Below are positions 15,731 through 23,479 of a stretch of DNA of 35,743 nt, in pieces; within the stretch, counting starts at the first letter, position 1; each line of letters begins with the position of its first letter. The stretch lies in NCBI GenBank assembly GCA_017480565.1, contig JAFVAL010000057.1, forward strand, positions 1 through 35,743. The letters run 5' to 3'. The stretch comes from Lachnospiraceae bacterium (GTDB lineage Bacteria > Bacillota > Clostridia > Lachnospirales > Lachnospiraceae). Position numbers and translations under genes: made by a program. The notes under the pieces are model-generated. The model was not told where the DNA came from, did no database searches, and was given only the letters and a program-made list of their open reading frames with translations.

Positions 15731-15904
15731 ATTCCTATTTCATAAAATGAAATGAATAAAATGGAGGAATAGAATAAAAATCCTGGTTGATACCATGATT
15801 TTTATTCCTAGAGGATTGTTCCGAAGCGTAACAATCCTCCTCATATCGCAGATTAGAAATTGCCTTCGCAATTTCTAATCGCGGATCCTTCGCTTACGCT
15901 TCGG
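15731..15904 (+). repeat. Run of nested inverted repeats before the BMP lipoprotein gene
   Basis: Several hairpins follow one another. ATTTCAT/ATGAAAT is at 15737-15753 inside ATTCCT/AGGAAT. AATAAAAATC (15773-15782) pairs with GATTTTTATT (15797-15806) around a TGGT/ACCA inner stem. GAGGATTGTT (15811-15820) pairs with AACAATCCTC (15830-15839). GATTAGAAATTGC (15851-15863) pairs with GCAATTTCTAATC (15868-15880) over a 4-nt loop. An outer pair, CCGAAGCGTAA (15821-15831) and TTACGCTTCGG (15894-15904), brackets the last hairpin. Part of it may terminate xpt. The 15851-15880 hairpin shares its core with the element at 1-81. A weak TTGATT-16-TAAAAT promoter (15721-15748) may lie at its start. Confidence 0.6.
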
Positions 15905-15920
15905 AAATGGAGGAAAAGAC

Positions 15921-17126
15921 ATGAAAAAACTTGTATCCGTAGTTCTGATCCTGGCAATGGTTCTTAGCCTCACCGCTTGCGGTTCCAAGGCTGATAACAA
16001 CGAGAAGGCTTCTTCCTTAAAGGTTGGCCTGATCTGCCTGCATGATGAGAACTCCACCTACGACTTGAACTTCATCAACGCGTTCACGGAAGCTTGTGCT
16101 AACTATGGTATCAGCGAAGAAAACTACATCATCAAGACCAACATCCCTGAGGACAATGGCTGCTACGAAGCTGCTGCTGAGCTTGTTGATGAAGGCTGCG
16201 ACATCGTATTCTCTGACAGCTTTGGCCATCAGTCTTACATGCTGCAGGCTGCAAAAGAGTTCACCGATGTACTCTTCAGCTCCGCAACCGGTGTCAATGC
16301 ACATACCGCAGACCTTGACAACTATGTCAACGCATTCGCATCCATTTACGAAGGCCGTTATCTTGCAGGCGTTGCTGCAGGCATGAAGTTAAATGAGATG
16401 ATCGAAGCAGGCACCATCACTGCTGACCAGGCGAAGATGGGTTATGTAGGCGCTTACACCTACGCAGAAGTTATCTCTGGTTACACCTCTTTCTATCTTG
16501 GCGCTAAGAGCGTTTGCCCTTCCGTTACCATGGAAGTTACCTTCACCGGTTCCTGGTATGATGAGACCGCTGAGAAGGAAGGCGCTGAGATGCTCATTAA
16601 GAACGGCTGCGTCCTGATCAGCCAGCATGCTGACTCCCTTGGTGCTCCTACCGCTTGCGAGAACAACAACGTTCCGAACGTTTCCTACAACGGTTCCACC
16701 ATCAAGGCTGGCCCGAACACCTTTATCGTATCTTCCCGCATCAACTGGGCACCTTACTATGAGTATGTGTTCAAGGCTGTAGAAGCTGGCGAGAAGGTTG
16801 ATGTTGACTGGACCGGTACCCTGGCAACCGGCAGCGTTGAGCTGACTGATGTCAATGCAGATGTTGCTGCAGAAGGCACTGAGGATGCAATGAAGACCGC
16901 TCTTGACGGCCTCAAAGATGGTTCTGTTCATGTATTTGATACCGCAAACTTTACCGTTGGCGGCGAGACCCTGACCACCTACCTGGCAGACGTCGATGAC
17001 ATGGGCGATTTCGTTCCTGAGACCGAGGCAATCGCAGATGGATACTTCCATGAGTCTGAGTATCGTTCTGCTCCTTACTTCGACATCCAGATCGATGGTA
17101 TCACCCTGCTGAACACCCAGTTCTAA
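15921..17126 (+). CDS. BMP family ABC transporter substrate-binding lipoprotein
   Basis: A 401-aa extracytoplasmic lipoprotein of the BMP/PnrA-like family, which captures nucleosides. The signal peptide is clear (MKKLVSVVLILAMVLS) with lipobox LTAC and lipidated C20. The mature part starts KVGLICLHDENSTYDLNF, and later has DIVFSDSFGHQ, GRYLAGVAAGMK and QHADSLGAPTAC, all in the expected family order. It is slightly longer than PnrA. The ATG at 15921 has GGAGG nearby. Two terminator-like hairpins follow it before the ATPase gene, so it should be made in excess of the membrane parts, as is common for binding proteins. Codon use is strongly biased to Firmicute-preferred codons, which suits high expression. 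Confidence 0.92.
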   Translation: MKKLVSVVLILAMVLSLTACGSKADNNEKASSLKVGLICLHDENSTYDLNFINAFTEACANYGISEENYIIKTNIPEDNGCYEAAAELVDEGCDIVFSDSFGHQSYMLQAAKEFTDVLFSSATGVNAHTADLDNYVNAFASIYEGRYLAGVAAGMKLNEMIEAGTITADQAKMGYVGAYTYAEVISGYTSFYLGAKSVCPSVTMEVTFTGSWYDETAEKEGAEMLIKNGCVLISQHADSLGAPTACENNNVPNVSYNGSTIKAGPNTFIVSSRINWAPYYEYVFKAVEAGEKVDVDWTGTLATGSVELTDVNADVAAEGTEDAMKTALDGLKDGSVHVFDTANFTVGGETLTTYLADVDDMGDFVPETEAIADGYFHESEYRSAPYFDIQIDGITLLNTQF

Positions 17127-17141
17127 TTAAAAACAAACCGC

Positions 17142-17178
17142 ACCGGAGACTTCAAGCCGGAGTCTCCGGTCCTTTTTT
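17142..17178 (+). terminator. Terminator-like hairpin 1 after the lipoprotein gene
   Basis: ACCGGAGACT (17142-17151) and AGTCTCCGGT (17161-17170) form a 10-bp stem with a 9-nt loop, followed by T6 (17173-17178). It probably stops most transcripts after the lipoprotein gene. Confidence 0.8.
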
Positions 17179-17191
17179 CCACATGTCATTC

Positions 17192-17253
17192 TTTGCAGCA
17201 TGGCAAAACGCTCATGACCCGATGAGTTTTTTGCCATGTTGCAAACGTTTTTT
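17192..17253 (+). terminator. Terminator-like hairpin 2 before the ATPase gene
   Basis: CATGGCAAAA (17199-17208) pairs with TTTTGCCATG (17230-17239). CTCAT/ATGAG lies inside (about 17211-17226) and TTTGC/GCAAA outside. A T6 run follows at 17248-17253. Two such structures in tandem suggest attenuation rather than a simple end. Confidence 0.7.
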
Positions 17254-17274
17254 ATAGGCAAATGATTTGCCTAT
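17254..17274. promoter_or_regulatory. 21-bp perfect palindrome, possible operator
   Basis: ATAGGCAAAT and its exact reverse complement flank a single G. Its sequence and position, 45 bp before the ATPase start, fit a dimeric regulator site. A second palindromic word, ATTTGCAAAT, lies at 17277-17286. The regulator is unknown. Confidence 0.5.
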
Positions 17275-17318
17275 CCATTTGCAAATAAGTCTGCACTTCA
17301 GGAAAGGAGCACACTGCT

Positions 17319-18872
17319 TTGGAAGAAAAAACTCCGAAACTCAGTATGCGAGGCATCACCAAGCGTTTTGGCACAAAGGTGGTCGCCAACGACAACGTTT
17401 CTCTCGACGTCTACGCGGGAGAGATCCTTGCCCTGCTCGGTGAAAATGGCAGCGGCAAGACGACCCTGATGAACATCCTTGCCGGCATCTATTATCCGGA
17501 TGACGGTGAGATTTTAATCAACGGAACGCCGGTTACGATCGCGTCCCCGAGGGAAGCCTTTGAGCATCACATCGGCATGATTCACCAGCATTTTAAGCTC
17601 GTGGATGTTCTGACCGCGGCTGAGAACATCGTACTTGGCATGAATGAGGAAGGCAAACTCGATATGAAGGCTGCCTCCGCAAAGATCAAGCAGATCTGCG
17701 ATGCTTACGGCTTCGAAGTCAATCCCGCACAGAAGATCTATGAAATGTCTGTCTCAGAGAAGCAGACCGTGGAGATCGTCAAAGTTCTCTATCGTGGAGC
17801 GGATCTTTTGATTCTGGACGAGCCGACCGCGGTTCTGACCCCGCAGGAGTCCGAGAAACTCTTCGCAGTGCTTCGCAACATGCGCGATGACGGCAAGTCC
17901 ATCATCATTATCACGCATAAGATGAATGAAGTGCTCTCCGTCTCCGACCGCGTCGCGATTCTAAGAAGTGGCGCGTACATTTGCGACAGAATCACATCCG
18001 AGACCAATGCGCAGGAACTGACGGATCTGATGGTGGGCCATAAAGTATCGTTAAACATTAAACGTCCGGAGCCGAAAGATCCGATTGAGCGTATCCGCGT
18101 CAAAGGCCTGACCGTCAAGAACATCGAAGGCATCAACAAGCTCACCGATGTCTCCTTTACCGCGCGTAGCGGTGAAATTTTGGGCATCGCAGGCATCGCC
18201 GGATCCGGCCAGAAAGAACTGCTCGAAGGCATTGCAGGCCTGCAGCCGATCGAGTCCGGCACCATCGAATACGTCCATCACGACGGTACCACCGAGAACC
18301 TGATCGGAAAAGATCCCCTGGAGATCGCGGCGCTTGGCGTCTCCCTCTCCTTCGTTCCCGAAGACCGTCTTGGCATGGGCCTTGTGGCAAATATGGACCT
18401 CGCAGACAACATGATGCTGCGCTCTTACCGAAGCGGACATTCGGTCTTTACTAACCGTAAAAACCCGGAGCATCTGGCAAGAGAGGTCATCAAGAATCTG
18501 GAAGTCAACACGCCGGGCGTTCATGCGATGGTGCGCAAATTATCCGGCGGCAACGTTCAGAAAGTCCTGGTCGGCCGTGAAATCGCGTCCTCTCCGACCG
18601 TTTTGCTGACCGCTTACGCAGTGCGCGGACTGGACATCAATTCTTCCTACACGATCTACGATCTGATCAACCAGCAGAAAGAGCGTGGCGTGGCCGTGAT
18701 CTACGTCGGGGAAGACTTAGACGTACTTGTGGAACTCTGTGACCGCATTTTGGTCCTGTGCGATGGCCATGTGAGCGGCATTTTGGACGGAAGAACCTGT
18801 GACAAACAAACCATCGGTATGATGATGACACACATTGGGGAACCAACCGAGGAGGCAAACGATGAACAGTAA
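17319..18872 (+). CDS. Nucleoside-type ABC transporter ATPase with two NBDs
   Basis: A 517-aa fused ATPase like NupO/YufO or RbsA, which powers import of purine nucleosides or sugars. NBD1 has Walker A GENGSGKT (41-48), the unusual signature MSVSEKQTVEIVK and Walker B LLILDEPTAVLT. NBD2 is degenerate, as in relatives: its Walker A region reads GIAGSGQKELLEGIAG, but the signature LSGGNVQKVLVGREI is intact. Its Walker B region reads VLLTAYAVRGLD, where the family usually has a Q-P-T before RGLD. The start is TTG at 17319 with AAGGAG nine bases upstream. The next gene starts inside its last codons (11-nt overlap), so the transporter parts are co-translated. Confidence 0.92.
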   Translation: MEEKTPKLSMRGITKRFGTKVVANDNVSLDVYAGEILALLGENGSGKTTLMNILAGIYYPDDGEILINGTPVTIASPREAFEHHIGMIHQHFKLVDVLTAAENIVLGMNEEGKLDMKAASAKIKQICDAYGFEVNPAQKIYEMSVSEKQTVEIVKVLYRGADLLILDEPTAVLTPQESEKLFAVLRNMRDDGKSIIIITHKMNEVLSVSDRVAILRSGAYICDRITSETNAQELTDLMVGHKVSLNIKRPEPKDPIERIRVKGLTVKNIEGINKLTDVSFTARSGEILGIAGIAGSGQKELLEGIAGLQPIESGTIEYVHHDGTTENLIGKDPLEIAALGVSLSFVPEDRLGMGLVANMDLADNMMLRSYRSGHSVFTNRKNPEHLAREVIKNLEVNTPGVHAMVRKLSGGNVQKVLVGREIASSPTVLLTAYAVRGLDINSSYTIYDLINQQKERGVAVIYVGEDLDVLVELCDRILVLCDGHVSGILDGRTCDKQTIGMMMTHIGEPTEEANDEQ

Positions 18873-19959
18873 AACGCCTTTGATTCATATCACCAAGCGC
18901 TCGGACATTCCCGTGGGACGGGCCATTTTGATTCGGGTTATCGCCATTGCGGCCGCCCTTTTACTCTGCGGTTTTTTGACCACCTTGCTTACCGGTTTAA
19001 ATCCGATCGAGGTCTATGCGAGCATGATCCGTGGATCCTTCGGTACCTCTAGAAAGCTCTGGAACTTGCTGCAAAATATGGCGATGCTGCTTTGCGTTGC
19101 ACTTGCCCTTGCGCCCGCATTTCGCATGCGCTTCTGGAACCTGGGCGGTGACGGACAAGCCCTGATGGGATGTCTCGCAGCATCCGCCTGCATGATTTTA
19201 ATCGGTGACAAGGTATCCAACACCGCGCTGATCATCATCGAATCCGTGGCTGCCCTCGCGGCAGGTGCGATCTGGGCACTGATCCCGGCCATCTTTAAGG
19301 CCAAATGGAACACCAACGAGACGCTTTTCACCCTGATGATGAACTACGTTGCGACACAGATCGTTGCCTTCTTTATCATCATCTGGGAGTCCCCAAAGGG
19401 CTCCGGCAACATCGGTGTCATCAACCAGCACACGGAAGCAGGTTGGTTCCCGTCCATCGGTTCGAATAAGTATCTGTTAAATGTGCTCATCGTCATCGCG
19501 CTGACGCTCATCATCTTCTTCTACATGCGTTACACCAAGCATGGTTACGAGATCTCCGTCGTCGGCGAAAGCGAGCGTACCGCCCGTTACATCGGCATCA
19601 AGGTCCACAAAGTCATCATCCGCACGATGCTCTTATCCGGCGCGATCTGCGGTCTGGCAGGCCTTCTTCTAGGCCCTGGCACCAACCACACGCTCGCAAC
19701 CGGTATCATTGACGGCCGCGGCTTCACCGCAGTTATGGTTGCATGGCTGGCAAAATTCGATCCGCTCGTGATGATCATCACCAGTTTCCTTCTCGTTTTC
19801 CTGCAGCGTGGCTCCAACGAGATTGCGACCGCATTTATGCTAAATAAATCCTTCGGTGATATCCTAACCGGCATCATCCTGTTCTTTATCATCGGCAGCG
19901 ATTTCTTCATTAACTACCAGTTGCATTTCCGCAAATCTGGCAGAAAGGAGGCCAAATAA
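18862..19959 (+). CDS. ABC transporter permease (BPD_transp_2; nucleoside type)
   Basis: A 365-aa polytopic membrane protein of the branched-chain/ribose-type permease family, the NupP/YufP-like half of a nucleoside importer. Eight or more hydrophobic segments are visible, and MRFWNLGGDGQALMG, typical of these permeases, lies near residue 85. The cytoplasmic-loop block GYEISVVGESERTARYIGIKVHKV is the coupling region for the ATPase. The ATG at 18862 has GGAGG six bases upstream and overlaps the ATPase stop. An in-frame upstream TTG (18835) is not supported. The next permease gene starts right after its stop. Confidence 0.92.
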   Translation: MNSKTPLIHITKRSDIPVGRAILIRVIAIAAALLLCGFLTTLLTGLNPIEVYASMIRGSFGTSRKLWNLLQNMAMLLCVALALAPAFRMRFWNLGGDGQALMGCLAASACMILIGDKVSNTALIIIESVAALAAGAIWALIPAIFKAKWNTNETLFTLMMNYVATQIVAFFIIIWESPKGSGNIGVINQHTEAGWFPSIGSNKYLLNVLIVIALTLIIFFYMRYTKHGYEISVVGESERTARYIGIKVHKVIIRTMLLSGAICGLAGLLLGPGTNHTLATGIIDGRGFTAVMVAWLAKFDPLVMIITSFLLVFLQRGSNEIATAFMLNKSFGDILTGIILFFIIGSDFFINYQLHFRKSGRKEAK

Positions 19960-20946
19960 ATGTTTGATTTTGCTACATTTATTCCCAGAGCCATCTCCCA
20001 GAGTATTCCTCTTCTGCTCGGCAGCACCGGCGAGATCATGACTGAAAAGTCTGGTAACTTGAACTTAGGAACTGCAGGCGTCATGTATGTTGGCGGTATG
20101 TGCGGTGTCATCGGCGCATTTTTCTACGAGAATTCGCCTGGGAAGATGAACGGCGTCCTCGCGGTTTTGATCCCCTTGGTCTGCTGCCTGCTTGGCTCCC
20201 TGATCATGGGACTCATTTACTGCTTCTTGACCGTCACGCTTCGCGCGAACCAGAATGTCACCGGTCTTGCCCTCACCACCTTCGGTGTTGGCTTCGGTAA
20301 CTTCTTCGGCGGATCCTTAATCAAGATCAGCGGCGCGGAAGTGCCTTCGATCATCCTGACAAACACCAGTAACTTCTTCCGCGCAAAGCTTCCTTTTGCG
20401 GATAAGTTCGGGTGGTTTGGCAAGGTGTTCCTCTCCTACAGCTTCCTCGCCTATGCCGCAATCGTGATCGCGATTTTAGCAGGGCGAACCCTGAAGAAGA
20501 CCCGCACAGGTCTCCACCTTCGCGCAGTCGGTGAAAACCCCGCAACCGCAGACGCAGCCGGCATCAATGTCATCAAGTACAAGTATGTCGCAACTTGCTT
20601 AGGCTCCATGATTGCAGGCCTCGGTGGCCTCTACTACGTCATGGACTACACCAACGGCATCTGGTCCAACGATGCGTTCGGAGACCGTGGATGGCTCGCC
20701 ATCGCGCTCGTCATCTTCACCCTGTGGAACCCGGTATCCAGCATCTTCGCATCGATTCTATTCGGCGGACTGTACATCCTCTACATCTACATTCCGACCG
20801 GAACGAATCTCGCATTCAAGGAGCTCTACAAGATGCTCCCCTACGTAGTCACCATCATCGTATTGATCATGACAAGCCTGCGAAATAAACGCGAAAACCA
20901 GCCACCGGAGGCGCTGGGACTGCCATACTTTAGAGAAGATCGATAA
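19960..20946 (+). CDS. ABC transporter permease, second subunit (BPD_transp_2)
   Basis: A 328-aa polytopic permease like NupQ/YufQ, partner of the previous one. The N-terminus has LLGSTGEIMTEKSGNLNLGTAGVMYVGG, the canonical start of this subfamily. The coupling loop GLHLRAVGENPATADAAGINVIKYK and a C-terminal membrane pair are also present. The ATG follows the previous stop directly (TAAATG), with AAAGGAGG inside the upstream gene. It is the last gene of the transporter operon and a very strong terminator follows. Substrate (purine nucleoside) is inferred from the BMP binding protein and neighbouring xpt. Confidence 0.92.
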   Translation: MFDFATFIPRAISQSIPLLLGSTGEIMTEKSGNLNLGTAGVMYVGGMCGVIGAFFYENSPGKMNGVLAVLIPLVCCLLGSLIMGLIYCFLTVTLRANQNVTGLALTTFGVGFGNFFGGSLIKISGAEVPSIILTNTSNFFRAKLPFADKFGWFGKVFLSYSFLAYAAIVIAILAGRTLKKTRTGLHLRAVGENPATADAAGINVIKYKYVATCLGSMIAGLGGLYYVMDYTNGIWSNDAFGDRGWLAIALVIFTLWNPVSSIFASILFGGLYILYIYIPTGTNLAFKELYKMLPYVVTIIVLIMTSLRNKRENQPPEALGLPYFREDR

Positions 20947-20960
20947 GTGCATATACTTTC

Positions 20961-21004
20961 AGACATAAAAAATCCCGATCAACCGATCGGGATTTTTTAT
21001 GTCT
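20961..21004 (+). terminator. Intrinsic terminator of the transporter operon
   Basis: A perfect 20-bp stem (20961-20980 with 20985-21004) has a 4-nt AACC loop. It contains A6/T6 arms that serve as U tract in both directions. It is probably bidirectional between convergent operons. Confidence 0.85.
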
Positions 21005-21021
21005 TATCTTGAATTGATTTC

Positions 21022-21069
21022 TCAGATCAAAGCAAGTGTGTCTCAGGAGTAAGCGTTGGCTTCCTTCAC
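21022..21069 (-). pseudogene. Possible remnant of a second ackA 3' end
   Basis: On the minus strand this spacer reads codons for D-T-L-A-L-I then stop (21042-21022). This is the same C-terminus as the neighbouring AckA (ARDTLALI), differing only at synonymous positions. The codon before it is TGA where ackA has AGA. Further 5' the match fades quickly (E then A in two of the next positions) and the ackA terminator interrupts. It may be what is left of a duplicated ackA. Only about 21 nt match clearly, so chance is not excluded. Confidence 0.4.
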
Positions 21070-21070
21070 A

Positions 21071-21108
21071 AATAAAAATGCTCGCCTCATTGTGCGAGCA
21101 TTTTTATT
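21071..21108 (-). terminator. Intrinsic terminator of pta-ackA
   Basis: A 15-bp stem (21071-21085 with 21094-21108) has an 8-nt loop and A/T-rich arms that give a U tract on either strand. It starts 3 nt after the ackA stop. Confidence 0.85.
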
Positions 21109-21110
21109 TT

Positions 21111-22301
21111 TTAGATTAAAGCCAACGTGTCTCTAGCAATCGCCAGCTCTTCGTTAGTCGGGATGATCATCACTTTCACGCCGGAATCCGGGGTGGAGAT
21201 CATGATCTCTTTGCCGCGGGTCTTGTTCGCTTCTGCATCAATCTTCACGCCAAGATAGCCAAGCTGTGCGCAGACTCTCTCACGTGCTCTCGCATCGTTC
21301 TCACCGACACCCGCGGTAAATGCGATCGCATCCACGCCATTCATTGCTGCGACATAAGCACCGATGTACTTCACTACGCGGTAAATGAATGCGTCAAACG
21401 CAAGCTTTGCACGCTCATTCCCCTCAGCCTCAGCTGCTGCGATATCACGGAAGTCGCTGGAGACGCCGGACAGACCCAGAACACCGGACTTCTTGTTGAG
21501 GACATTGAGCATCTCGTCGACGCTTAAGTTCTCATGGTTGCAGATGAACTGCAGCACAGCAGGATCTACATCACCGGATCTGGTACCCATGATCAGGCCC
21601 TCAAGTGGGGTAAGACCCATGGAAGTATCAACGCACTTGCCGCCGATGGAAGCAGAGATCGAAGCACCGTTGCCCAGGTGGCAGACGATGACTTTGCCTT
21701 CCTTCTTATCAAGGCCTGCGAAATCAAGAACTCTCTTGCTTACGAACATATGGCTGGTTCCGTGGAAGCCGTAGCGGCGGATCTTGTACTTCTCATAGTA
21801 CTCATAAGGAATCGCATACATATAAGCTTCCGGCTTCATGCCCTGGCCAAATGCGGTATCAAACACTGCAACCTGCGGCTTGCCAGGCATTGCTGCCTCG
21901 CATGCCTCGATACCCATTAAGTTTGCCGGGTTGTGCAGAGGTCCGAGGTCAAAGCACTCGCGGATGACTCTCTTGACATCCTCGTTGACCACGATGGAAT
22001 CTGAATAGACAGAGCCGCCGTGCAGGACACGATGTCCAACCGCACCGATCTCATCCATGGACTTGATCACACCGTGCTCAGGATCAAGCAGGGCTGCAAG
22101 AACTAACTCAACCGCCGTCTGATGGGTCGGCATATCCTTCTCAACGACCACTTTATCCTTACCGGTCGGCTGATGGGTTAACTTCGAACCATCGATACCG
22201 ATTCTCTCACAAAGGCCCTTTGCAAGAACGCTCTCGTTCTCCATATCGATCAGCTGATACTTTAAAGAAGAGCTGCCGCAGTTCATAACTAAGATTTTCA
22301 T
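21111..22301 (-). CDS. ackA: Acetate kinase
   Basis: A 396-aa cytosolic enzyme that makes ATP and acetate from acetyl phosphate. It has the ASKHA-fold N-terminal strand MKILVMNCGSSSLKYQL, HRVLHGG, the catalytic-loop GFHGTSHMFVS, HLGNGASI and the adenosine-binding AFTAGVGEN. Length matches the family. The start is the ATG at 22301 with GGAG upstream; the earlier in-frame codon at 22331 is not supported. It lies 61 nt after pta on the same strand, so the pair forms the fermentative acetate pathway, and ends at a strong terminator. Confidence 0.97.
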   Translation of the reverse strand: MKILVMNCGSSSLKYQLIDMENESVLAKGLCERIGIDGSKLTHQPTGKDKVVVEKDMPTHQTAVELVLAALLDPEHGVIKSMDEIGAVGHRVLHGGSVYSDSIVVNEDVKRVIRECFDLGPLHNPANLMGIEACEAAMPGKPQVAVFDTAFGQGMKPEAYMYAIPYEYYEKYKIRRYGFHGTSHMFVSKRVLDFAGLDKKEGKVIVCHLGNGASISASIGGKCVDTSMGLTPLEGLIMGTRSGDVDPAVLQFICNHENLSVDEMLNVLNKKSGVLGLSGVSSDFRDIAAAEAEGNERAKLAFDAFIYRVVKYIGAYVAAMNGVDAIAFTAGVGENDARARERVCAQLGYLGVKIDAEANKTRGKEIMISTPDSGVKVMIIPTNEELAIARDTLALI

Positions 22302-22362
22302 AACGCTTATTCTCCTACTATTTATGATCAAATGTATTCTTTATGTTTGAGTCGCCGTTTGC

Positions 22363-23355
22363 TTATGCCTGCGCCTGTACAGCTGTGATCGCAACGACAC
22401 CTACGATATCATCTGCGAAGCATCCGCGGGACAGATCGTTGACCGGCTTAGCGATACCCTGGCAAACCGGGCCATACGCCTCAGCCTTTGCAAGTCTCTG
22501 CACCAGCTTGTAGCCGATGGTACCTGCATCCAGGTTCGGGAAGATCAGGGTGTTCGCCTTACCTGCAACCGGGCTGCCAGGAGCCTTGGAATTGCCGACA
22601 GAAGCGACAAGCGCAGCATCCAGCTGAAGCTCGCCGTCAAGCAGCAGATCCGGATACTCTTCCTTTGCGATTCTGGTTGCTTCCTGCACCTTGGTGACAT
22701 CGTCATGCTTTGCACTGCCCATGGTGGAGTAAGAAAGCATTGCGACTCTTGCCTCGTTGCCGGTTAAAAGCTTAAAGCTCTCAGCGGAGCTGCCTGCGAT
22801 TGCAGCAAGCTCTTCCGCAGTCGGATTCTGGTTCAGTCCGCAGTCAGAGAAAACAAATGTACCGTTGTCACCGCACTCGCAGTCAGGAACGACCATCAGG
22901 AAGAAGGAAGATACCAGCTTCGTGCCAGGCTTGGTCTTGATGATCTGAAGAGCAGGGCGAAGGGTGTTCGCGGTCGAATGGCAAGCACCGGAGACAACAC
23001 CGTCAGCGTCATTACATTTCGCCATCATGCACGCATAGAACATGTAGTCGGAGGTCATCAGATTTCTCGCCTCTTCCGGGGTCATGCCTTTCTTCTTGCG
23101 AAGCTCAACAAGGACATCCACATACTCCTCTAACTTCTCGGAAGTCTTCGGATCGATGATCGTAGCGCCGGAGATATCAAACTGAGGCGCAACCTTTGCA
23201 ATCTCCTCGGGATCGCCAAGCAGAACGATATTTGCAAAACCTTCCTCTAAAATCTTGCTCGCTGCCTCGATGACTCTCGCATCCATAGACTCCGGCAGAA
23301 CGATGGTCTTCTTGTTGGCTCTTGCTCTTTCTTTAACAACATCAATAAAGCTCAT
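22363..23355 (-). CDS. pta: Phosphate acetyltransferase
   Basis: A 330-aa enzyme that converts acetyl-CoA and phosphate to acetyl phosphate, the substrate of AckA. It is the short form without the N-terminal regulatory domain of the E. coli enzyme. Motifs include KKTIVLPESMDARVIEAA, DADGVVSGACHSTANTLRPALQ, SSFFLMV, SYSTMGSAKHDDVTKV, DGELQLDAALV and FPNLDAGTIGYKLVQRL. The ATG at 23355 has AAGGAAG upstream, preferred over the in-frame 23412 start, which lies close to the promoter. A consensus promoter is at 23423-23451. Confidence 0.97.
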   Translation of the reverse strand: MSFIDVVKERARANKKTIVLPESMDARVIEAASKILEEGFANIVLLGDPEEIAKVAPQFDISGATIIDPKTSEKLEEYVDVLVELRKKKGMTPEEARNLMTSDYMFYACMMAKCNDADGVVSGACHSTANTLRPALQIIKTKPGTKLVSSFFLMVVPDCECGDNGTFVFSDCGLNQNPTAEELAAIAGSSAESFKLLTGNEARVAMLSYSTMGSAKHDDVTKVQEATRIAKEEYPDLLLDGELQLDAALVASVGNSKAPGSPVAGKANTLIFPNLDAGTIGYKLVQRLAKAEAYGPVCQGIAKPVNDLSRGCFADDIVGVVAITAVQAQA

Positions 23356-23422
23356 AGTAATCTTCCTTTCTTGAGAAATGATTATAAAACCGACAGGAAC
23401 TCCCTGCGGCATATCCTAAATA

Positions 23423-23451
23423 ATTATAAACGAATCGAGGTCATGATACAA
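23423..23451 (-). promoter_or_regulatory. Sigma-A promoter of pta-ackA
   Basis: On the minus strand TTGTAT (23446-23451), a 17-bp spacer and a perfect TATAAT (23423-23428). The leader to the pta ATG is about 60 nt. Confidence 0.75.
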
Positions 23452-23479
23452 GAGAAAAATCGTCACAAGCGCTCGCTTC

